This document shows positions 6,995 to 11,900 of a DNA stretch of 11,900 bases, piece by piece. The position numbers were made by a program, and so were the translations under genes. Within the stretch, counting starts at the first letter, position 1; each line of letters begins with the position of its first letter. Under the pieces are notes generated by a model, which was given only the letters and a program-made list of their open reading frames with translations, was not told the origin of the DNA and made no database searches. Origin of the DNA: Bacteroidota bacterium (GTDB lineage Bacteria > Bacteroidota > Bacteroidia > Chitinophagales > Saprospiraceae); contig JAJRQS010000304.1 of the NCBI GenBank assembly GCA_024280135.1, positions 1 to 11,900 of the forward strand, read 5' to 3'.

Positions 6995-8326
6995 ATGTTT
7001 GAGAGTCTGAATTCGAGATTAGATAAGGCATTTAAGGTATTTAGTGGTAACAATAAGATCACTGAAATCAATATTGCCCAATCCATAAAAGAAGTCCGTA
7101 GGGCTTTAGTCTCTGCTGATGTTAACTACAAAATAGCCAAAGAATTTACGGCAAAAGTCAAAGAAAAAGCGCTAGGAACAGAAAATGTTTTGACAGCGGT
7201 AAAGCCTGGCGAATTGATGGTCAAAATCGTCCAAGACGAATTGACTGAACTAATGGGCGGGCAGGCAGTGGGTATCAATATCAAGGCTGAACCTGGAATT
7301 GTGCTGATCGCAGGTTTGCAAGGTTCAGGTAAGACGACCTTTTCAGGAAAATTAGCGAATTACCTGCAAAAGAAAAAGAACAAAAAGCCCTTACTGGTTG
7401 CCTGCGACGTCTATCGTCCAGCTGCTGTTGACCAATTGACGACTATTTCGGAGCAGATTAATGTTCCCATTTACAAGGAAATTGGGAATGAAAACCCAGC
7501 CCAAATTGCTCTAAATGCCATCACTTATGCAAGGGCTAATAATTTTGATGTAGTCATTGTGGATACAGCTGGTCGTCTAGCGATAGATGAGATGATGATG
7601 GATGAAATTGAAGGCATTAAAAATACCATCAATCCAACTGAAACGCTATTTGTCGTGGATAGTATGACCGGGCAAGATGCAGTCAACACCGCCAAAGCCT
7701 TCAATGAGCGTATCAATTATGATGGCGTGGTGCTGACAAAGTTAGATGGTGATACTAGAGGGGGTGCCGCCCTTTCGGTCAAATATACAGTCGGGAAGCC
7801 CATCAAGTTCATCAGTACGGGTGAAACAATGGACACCATTGATGTCTTCCATCCAGACAGAATGTCCCAACGAATTCTAGGAATGGGTGATATCATCTCA
7901 TTTGTAGAGCGAGCTCAAGAGCAATTTGATGAAGAGGAAGCCAAGCGTCTTGAAAAGAAAATCAAGAAAAACAAACTTGATTTCAATGATTTTTTGAAGC
8001 AGATAAAGCAAATCAAAAAGATGGGAGATATGCGCTCCTTGATGAATATGATTCCCGGCGTGGGTAAAGCGATGAAAGATGTCGAGATTGATGATCGAGC
8101 TTTGGAGAAAGTAGAGGCCATCATTTTTTCTATGACTCCTTATGAGCGTTCTCATCCGGAAGCCATGAATTTAAGTAGAAAAAAACGGATTGCTAGAGGT
8201 TGCGGCCGTTCTTTGGATGACATTCATGCTTTTGTTAAGCAATTTGAGCAAATGCGTAAGATGATGCACATGATGTCCAAAGGAAAAATGCCTAAAGGTT
8301 TTGGTGGCATCGACGGAATGGGCTAA
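6995..8326 (+). CDS. ffh: Signal recognition particle protein Ffh (SRP54)
   Basis: GTPase that binds signal peptides and SRP RNA and docks with FtsY to deliver nascent membrane and secreted proteins to the translocon. At 443 residues it is full length. The order is: N domain (1-95); G domain with P-loop GLQGSGKTT (107-115), DVYRPAA (138-144), G3 DTAGR (190-194) and G4 TKLDGDTRGGAAL (248-260); then a linker GMGDI; and the M domain from about 325. The M domain contains SRKKRIARGCG (394-404), the RNA-binding helix-turn-helix, with Cys where Ser is usual. The C-terminus is Met-rich (MRKMMHMMSKGKMPKGFGG), as expected for the signal-peptide groove. The start follows an exact TAnnTTTG box by 22 bases. 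The gene is 9 bases upstream of the methyltransferase and probably co-transcribed with it. Nothing is odd about it. Confidence 0.98.
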   Translation: MFESLNSRLDKAFKVFSGNNKITEINIAQSIKEVRRALVSADVNYKIAKEFTAKVKEKALGTENVLTAVKPGELMVKIVQDELTELMGGQAVGINIKAEPGIVLIAGLQGSGKTTFSGKLANYLQKKKNKKPLLVACDVYRPAAVDQLTTISEQINVPIYKEIGNENPAQIALNAITYARANNFDVVIVDTAGRLAIDEMMMDEIEGIKNTINPTETLFVVDSMTGQDAVNTAKAFNERINYDGVVLTKLDGDTRGGAALSVKYTVGKPIKFISTGETMDTIDVFHPDRMSQRILGMGDIISFVERAQEQFDEEEAKRLEKKIKKNKLDFNDFLKQIKQIKKMGDMRSLMNMIPGVGKAMKDVEIDDRALEKVEAIIFSMTPYERSHPEAMNLSRKKRIARGCGRSLDDIHAFVKQFEQMRKMMHMMSKGKMPKGFGGIDGMG

Positions 8327-8335
8327 ATGTAAGCC

Positions 8336-9142
8336 ATGGCATTTGATTTTCATAAAGACAAACTTGGCTACTTCAATCAGCAAACAACCAATGCAGAAAG
8401 TGCTGTCCTGCCTTTTATAGAACCACATCTGCCTTTACAAGCCGGCACGACCGTTTTAGAAATAGGCTGTGGAGAAGGAGGCGTATTGAAAGCTTTTCAC
8501 CGAAAGGGTTGTACGACTGTCGGTGTAGAATTAGTCCAATATCGGGTTGATTTTGCGAAAGAATTTCTTCGAGAAGAAATCGAAACGGGTCGAATGGAGA
8601 TTATTTGTGCCAATATTTTCGATGCCCAATTTGCTGATAAATTTAAGAATAGTTTTGATTTAATCGTCTTAAAAGATGTCATCGAGCACATTTTCGGACA
8701 AGCCCAATTAATCGAAAAATTACAGCATTTTTTAGCACCCGGTGGCCAAATTTTCTTTGGATTTCCTCCTTGGCAAATGCCTTTTGGTGGACATCAACAA
8801 ATCTGTCAATCCAAATTTCTATCCCTTCTACCCTATTACCATCTTCTCCCAAAGCCCTTATACAAAGGCATTCTCAAAGCTTTTAAGCAACACCCTGCAA
8901 CCATCAAGGAATTGCTCGAAATAAAAGAAACAGGAATTTCATTGGAACGATTTGAACGCATTGTTAAAGAAACAGGTTACCAAGTTATCGCTAAGCAACT
9001 TTACTTTATTAACCCGATTTATAAATATAAATTTGGACTAAAACCCCGTAAGCAGATTCCCATCTTGGGCAGTATCCCCTACTTGCGCAATTTTATTAAT
9101 ACGGCTGGTTTTTATTTGATAGGCACTCCTGCGTCCCGTTAA
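8336..9142 (+). CDS. Class I SAM-dependent methyltransferase
   Basis: 268 residues. The Rossmann-fold methyltransferase core is clear: motif I VLEIGCGEGG (40-49) binds SAM; the acidic residue of motif II is Glu65 in VGVEL; CANIFD (91-96) and FDLIVLKDVIEHI (107-119) follow; and LAPGGQIFFGFPPW (133-146) is the post-motif strand. This is the Methyltransf_11/UbiE-like type. The C-terminal 110 residues hold a helical, aromatic-rich substrate-binding region (LLPYYHLLPKPLY). It has no signal peptide and no Cys pattern of ArsM, so it is not an obvious partner of the arsenosugar genes at the right edge. The acceptor is unknown; small molecules or glycan/lipid precursors are possible. It begins 9 bases after the ffh stop, and its stop faces the acyl-CoA reductase gene with a 9-base gap. 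I see no terminator hairpin there. Confidence 0.88.
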   Translation: MAFDFHKDKLGYFNQQTTNAESAVLPFIEPHLPLQAGTTVLEIGCGEGGVLKAFHRKGCTTVGVELVQYRVDFAKEFLREEIETGRMEIICANIFDAQFADKFKNSFDLIVLKDVIEHIFGQAQLIEKLQHFLAPGGQIFFGFPPWQMPFGGHQQICQSKFLSLLPYYHLLPKPLYKGILKAFKQHPATIKELLEIKETGISLERFERIVKETGYQVIAKQLYFINPIYKYKFGLKPRKQIPILGSIPYLRNFINTAGFYLIGTPASR

Positions 9143-9151
9143 TATCGACAG

Positions 9152-10165
9152 TTAGCAATTAAGTAAAAACTCCATCACATCAATACCATCAGCATAATCC
9201 ATTAAGGATGGAGATTGTGTTTGACCAAAATCGACTTTGGGTAAGGTGCTAGGCAAGTCTTTAGCAACGACACATTGAATTTGTTCGGTCATTTGTCCCA
9301 ATTCCAAACATAGCTCACCCATGTCTTCATAAAATTCATAGTGCAGTGTACTGATGCGTGAAGAAAGAGATTTTGCTTCATGCAATATAATGCAACCATT
9401 ATTCATATAAAACTCCTTGTTCATGATGTACAAGGTAAAAGCATAGTCTAGATTATTTTTGTATTTGTCATTCAATACAATCTGATTATATTCATGCAAA
9501 TCTTCCAGTAAGGGTTGAAAATCATATCCTTTGGGCACATAAATTTTGGAGACATTTCGACAGCCTAAGCCAAAATAACTAAAAATGTCTTGGCCCAAAG
9601 CTCGGCGTTCCTCTTGTGTTTCAAAACCCGTTAAAATGGCAACAGAATTCCGATTATGTCGAATTATGTTTGGATACTTTTCAAAATAAGTTTTGAAATA
9701 TCGAGCGGTGTTATCACTACCCGTAGCAATGACCACTTCAAAGTCTTTGAGTCGTTCGACTACCTGAATAAACGATTTAGTACGCGGATCTATTTGCGCA
9801 AGCGAATCAATTACGAATTGCATCAAGGCCGTATCTTTGGAAGATAATTTTAATAGTGCAATGTGCCCTGACATAAATACTGCCAGCAAATCATGTAAAC
9901 CGACCAAAGGAATATTTCCAGCTAATATTAAGCCCACTTTCTTAGGTTTAATATTATTAATACTATACTGTCCAATCCATGCTCTCAACTTGTCCTCTAT
10001 TAAAAATTCTTTTCTGATAGCTTCAATGGCTATGTGGGAATTTTCGGGTATAAACCAGCGGTTTTGCGCATAAGCCTTTTGGACTACTGCTTCTAATAAA
10101 TCATTTTTTTGCGCAAGCAAATCACCCAATTTAATGAGGGCTTGTACTCTTTCTTCTATAGTCAT
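9152..10165 (-). CDS. LuxC-family acyl-CoA reductase
   Basis: 337 residues, aldehyde dehydrogenase superfamily. LuxC-type enzymes reduce fatty acyl-CoA or acyl groups to aldehydes with NADPH through a Cys thioester. Visible: VGLILAGNIPLVGLHDLL (77-94), part of the N-terminal nucleotide-binding region; ATGSDNTARYF (147-157), the typical GS-type cofactor loop; HNRNSVAIL (170-178); and FGLGCRNVSKIYVP (198-211), with Cys202 as the likely nucleophile. The length is shorter than marine luminous-bacterial LuxC (about 480), but this compact form is common in Bacteroidota. No luxA, luxB, luxD or luxE is in the window, so bioluminescence is not implied; aldehyde or alcohol formation for lipids is more likely. 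The gene starts 9 bases after the rluD stop and is probably co-transcribed with it, though the functional link is unclear. Confidence 0.85.
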   Translation of the reverse strand: MTIEERVQALIKLGDLLAQKNDLLEAVVQKAYAQNRWFIPENSHIAIEAIRKEFLIEDKLRAWIGQYSINNIKPKKVGLILAGNIPLVGLHDLLAVFMSGHIALLKLSSKDTALMQFVIDSLAQIDPRTKSFIQVVERLKDFEVVIATGSDNTARYFKTYFEKYPNIIRHNRNSVAILTGFETQEERRALGQDIFSYFGLGCRNVSKIYVPKGYDFQPLLEDLHEYNQIVLNDKYKNNLDYAFTLYIMNKEFYMNNGCIILHEAKSLSSRISTLHYEFYEDMGELCLELGQMTEQIQCVVAKDLPSTLPKVDFGQTQSPSLMDYADGIDVMEFLLNC

Positions 10166-10174
10166 GCTCGTCGC

Positions 10175-11221
10175 TTATTCTTTTTCTAAAACATCTTTTC
10201 TATGGCTCAAATAGTGGTGCCATTTATCCAAGACTTCTTGAATATCTGCTGGAAGGTCAGACTCAAAAAGCATACGTTCTCCTGTCGATGGATGCACAAA
10301 ACCAAGTGTCTTAGCATGAAGGGCTTGTCTTGGTAATATCTTAAAGCAATTCTGTACAAATTGTTTATACCGGGTAAAAACAGTGCCTTTCAAAATTTTA
10401 TCGCCGCCATATTTTCCATCGCTAAAAAGCGGATGTCCGAGGCTTTTCATATGCACTCTAATTTGGTGCGTTCGCCCCGTTTCAAGTTGACATTCTACTA
10501 AGGTTACATAATAAAACCTAGAAATGACCTTATAATGTGTCACTGCCCATTTTCCTTGTGTTTCATCTTCTACAACTATCTGTTCCGTTCTATTCTTTGG
10601 ATTTCTTCCGATAAAATTTTCTATTGTTCCAGCATCAGCCTCTACGTCCCCCCAAACTAATGCATAATATTTTCTGTCTAAACTGTGGTCTGCAAATTGC
10701 TTAGACAAATGAGTCATTGCATTTTCTGTTTTGGCAATAACTAAAAGTCCAGACGTGTTTTTATCAATACGATGCACCAGCCCAGGGCGATCGCCCATAT
10801 TGCCCGCTTTGATGGGTAATGCTTTGTTTTTAAAATAACCAGCCAAAGCATTCACTAAAGTACCTGAAGGGTTGCCCACACCTGGATGCACGACCATACC
10901 TGCCACTTTATTCACAATCAATAAATCATCGTCCTCGTATTCTATCTTTACAGGTAAATCCTCCGCTTGAATAGTATAATCAGGATCTATGGGTTTGTCC
11001 AATTGCATCACGATCTCATCATTTGGGCGAACTTTATAGTTAACAGCAATAGCTTTATCGTTAACCAATATGCGCTCACCTTTAATAGCTGCCTGTATTT
11101 TACTACGAGAAATTTGTGTGGTCCGATCTATCAAAAACTTATCAATGCGAATAGGCGTTTGTTTGGGATCTACAATAAAAACCCTTTTAGAAATCCACTC
11201 TTGTTCATCTATAGTATCCAT
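10175..11221 (-). CDS. rluD: RluD/RluA-family 23S rRNA pseudouridine synthase
   Basis: Converts uridines of 23S rRNA (RluD: the helix 69 loop) to pseudouridine. Read from ATG at 11221-11219 it has 348 residues. It has an N-terminal S4 RNA-binding domain (about 23-76: RIDKFLIDRTTQISRSKIQ, then GERILVNDKA) and a catalytic domain with HRIDKNTSGLLV (150-161), whose Asp153 is the catalytic residue. HPGVGNPSGTLVNAL and TGRTHQIRVHM are further family blocks. A TTG at 11278 would extend the frame, but it lies inside an exact promoter box (11283-11276), so it cannot be the start. An ATG at 11266 would leave almost no leader. The chosen ATG also leaves the usual 20 or so residues before the S4 domain. 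The exact target (RluD versus another RluA-type) is inferred from the S4 domain and length. Confidence 0.92.
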   Translation of the reverse strand: MDTIDEQEWISKRVFIVDPKQTPIRIDKFLIDRTTQISRSKIQAAIKGERILVNDKAIAVNYKVRPNDEIVMQLDKPIDPDYTIQAEDLPVKIEYEDDDLLIVNKVAGMVVHPGVGNPSGTLVNALAGYFKNKALPIKAGNMGDRPGLVHRIDKNTSGLLVIAKTENAMTHLSKQFADHSLDRKYYALVWGDVEADAGTIENFIGRNPKNRTEQIVVEDETQGKWAVTHYKVISRFYYVTLVECQLETGRTHQIRVHMKSLGHPLFSDGKYGGDKILKGTVFTRYKQFVQNCFKILPRQALHAKTLGFVHPSTGERMLFESDLPADIQEVLDKWHHYLSHRKDVLEKE

Positions 11222-11275
11222 TGGTCCACTTTTACTTGCTCCTTTCGGAAAAATTGTCCTGTCCATAACAAAGTG

Positions 11276-11283
11276 CAAAGTTA
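11276..11283 (-). promoter_or_regulatory. Bacteroidota -7 box (TAACTTTG) for rluD
   Basis: On the minus strand TAACTTTG followed by CAC matches TAnnTTTG exactly. Transcription would start around 11271, giving a leader of about 50 bases to the ATG at 11221. No good -33 TTG is seen. Confidence 0.5.
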
Positions 11284-11308
11284 CGATATAAAAGCCTATG
11301 TATTTGAT

Positions 11309-11316
11309 TATCTTTG
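11309..11316 (+). promoter_or_regulatory. Bacteroidota -7 box (TATCTTTG) for the arsenosugar genes
   Basis: TATCTTTG matches TAnnTTTG and lies 19 bases before the ATG at 11336. It stands back to back with the rluD -7 box, 25 bases away, so the two upstream promoter regions overlap. A -33 TTG at the usual spacing is not evident. Confidence 0.5.
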
Positions 11317-11335
11317 ACTTTAAAACAGACCTCGT

Positions 11336-11671
11336 ATGAGTGAAAAGAAATACTTTGACCCAAAAGATCTAAAAAAGTTTGGGGATATTACTGACTTTCA
11401 AGAGCCAATGGGCGATAAATTCTTTGAGTGGTACAATGAGGTTTTCAAAGAAGGGGCTTTGACCGTTCGAGAAAAAAACCTGATTGCCTTAGCTGTTGCA
11501 CATGTCGTACAGTGCCCATATTGTATTGATGCCTATACCACTGCCTCCCTGAAAAGTGGATGTGACGAGGAACAAATGATGGAAGCTGTCCATGTAGGTG
11601 CAGCTATTAAGGGTGGAGCAACACTCGCTTTCAGCGTTCAAATGATGAATCACGTAAAAAAAATGAGCTAA
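11336..11671 (+). CDS. Arsenosugar-associated carboxymuconolactone decarboxylase/AhpD-like protein
   Basis: 111 residues, a single all-helical CMD/AhpD-like domain. It resembles the arsenosugar biosynthesis-associated peroxidase-like family that is encoded next to arsS. Evidence: LTVREKNLIALAVAHVVQCPYCIDAYTTA across 42-70, with the redox pair Cys60/Cys63, then DEEQMMEAVHVGAAIKGGATL with His86. In classical AhpD the motif is CxxCxxxH; here the last position is Tyr67, so AhpD-style proton relay is not intact. The role in arsenosugar synthesis is not established; handling of an arsenic-thiol or redox step is a guess. It is expressed rightward from its own -7 box, and its stop is 3 bases before the arsS ATG, which indicates an operon. 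The assignment rests on the combination of sequence and neighbour. Confidence 0.85.
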   Translation: MSEKKYFDPKDLKKFGDITDFQEPMGDKFFEWYNEVFKEGALTVREKNLIALAVAHVVQCPYCIDAYTTASLKSGCDEEQMMEAVHVGAAIKGGATLAFSVQMMNHVKKMS

Positions 11672-11674
11672 AAT

Positions 11675-11900
11675 ATGGTGACCCATAATCGAACAACAAA
11701 AGGAACGAAGCAACCAACTAAATCGCTCAAAAGCCAAAAATCGAACTTGACAGATCTCAATTTACAATTGAAAATTATCAATGGCAAAGATTCCTTAAAA
11801 GTCTTTGAGAAATTTTCGGACAAAATTGCAAAAACAGGTCATTACCCATTGACCGTAAAAGGGATAGAAATCTTTCAAATCAATCTGGGTAAGATGTGCA
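11675..11900 (+). CDS. arsS: Arsenosugar biosynthesis radical SAM protein ArsS, N-terminal fragment
   Basis: The first 75 codons plus one base are present; the gene runs off the window. ArsS is a radical SAM enzyme that attaches a 5'-deoxyadenosyl group to a methylated arsenic compound, giving the precursor of arsenosugars. The N-terminus has a basic 25-residue lead, then LQLKIINGKDSLKVFEKF, PLTVKGIEIFQINLGKMC. The block QINLGKMC corresponds to the (V/I)NLGKLC that in ArsS opens the CxxxCxxC iron-sulfur motif; the last full codon of the window is that first Cys (11897-11899). The start is ATG at 11675, 3 bases after the preceding stop. The call depends on this short block and on the CMD-like neighbour, and would be settled by the next 30 bases. 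Confidence 0.78.
   Translation, partial: MVTHNRTTKGTKQPTKSLKSQKSNLTDLNLQLKIINGKDSLKVFEKFSDKIAKTGHYPLTVKGIEIFQINLGKMC

Noticed and set aside
8336..9142. Methyltransferase as ArsM for the arsenosugar genes
   Set aside because: It lacks the conserved arsenic-binding cysteines of ArsM and is separated from arsS by two leftward genes.
1..10165. P450 plus acyl-CoA reductase plus methyltransferase as one biosynthetic gene cluster
   Set aside because: The genes are on different strands, separated by housekeeping and unrelated genes, and lack any synthase.
11222..11278. Longer RluD starting at TTG 11278 or ATG 11266
   Set aside because: The TTG overlaps an exact TAACTTTG -7 box and the ATG would leave almost no leader. 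The ATG at 11221 gives the usual N-terminus before the S4 domain.

Overview
The window looks like a low-GC Bacteroidota chromosome. The evidence is: -7 boxes of the form TAnnTTTG upstream of several genes (6965-6972 +, 6737-6744 -, 11276-11283 -, 11309-11316 +); A-rich leaders without clear Shine-Dalgarno sequences; and a gene set typical of environmental members of the phylum (stand-alone LuxC-type acyl-CoA reductase, arsenosugar genes). I cannot name the genus. No tRNA, rRNA, CRISPR array, insertion sequence or phage gene was seen.

Layout. (1) 1-1113 (+): the C-terminal part of a cytochrome P450, cut by the window start. (2) 1123-6704 (-): a co-directional block, read from right to left. 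It holds a small lipoprotein with its own promoter, then a very large uncharacterised protein, then a NodB-type polysaccharide deacetylase without a signal peptide. The large protein appears as two abutting reading frames (6236-4446 and 4416-1915), ending in a WGR domain. (3) 6995-9142 (+): ffh (signal recognition particle GTPase) followed 9 bases later by a class I SAM methyltransferase. (4) 9152-11221 (-): an RluD-type pseudouridine synthase followed 9 bases later by a LuxC-family acyl-CoA reductase. (5) 11336-11900 (+): a carboxymuconolactone-decarboxylase-like protein of the arsenosugar type, then the first 75 codons of arsS, the arsenosugar radical SAM enzyme. The window ends in the first cysteine of its CxxxCxxC iron-sulfur motif.

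The most unusual point is the junction at 4414-4455. The end of the upstream frame and the untranslated in-frame codons before the downstream frame together encode a continuous short beta-solenoid-like repeat (three copies). A -1 shift on a run of five A joins them into one 1440-residue protein: an N-terminal unknown region, a small solenoid, a long helical region and a C-terminal WGR domain. The downstream frame has no ATG near its beginning, only a GTG poorly spaced from a purine-rich stretch. So this is either a frameshifted single gene, a sequencing or assembly indel, or programmed frameshifting.

How the parts relate. ffh and rluD are housekeeping genes. The lipoprotein/solenoid-WGR/deacetylase block may be one transcript, but nothing in the sequence gives its function. 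The right edge is the start of an arsenosugar biosynthesis cluster, and its remaining genes should lie beyond base 11900. The P450 and the acyl-CoA reductase could both act on lipids, but they are 8 kb apart and there is no sign that they work together.
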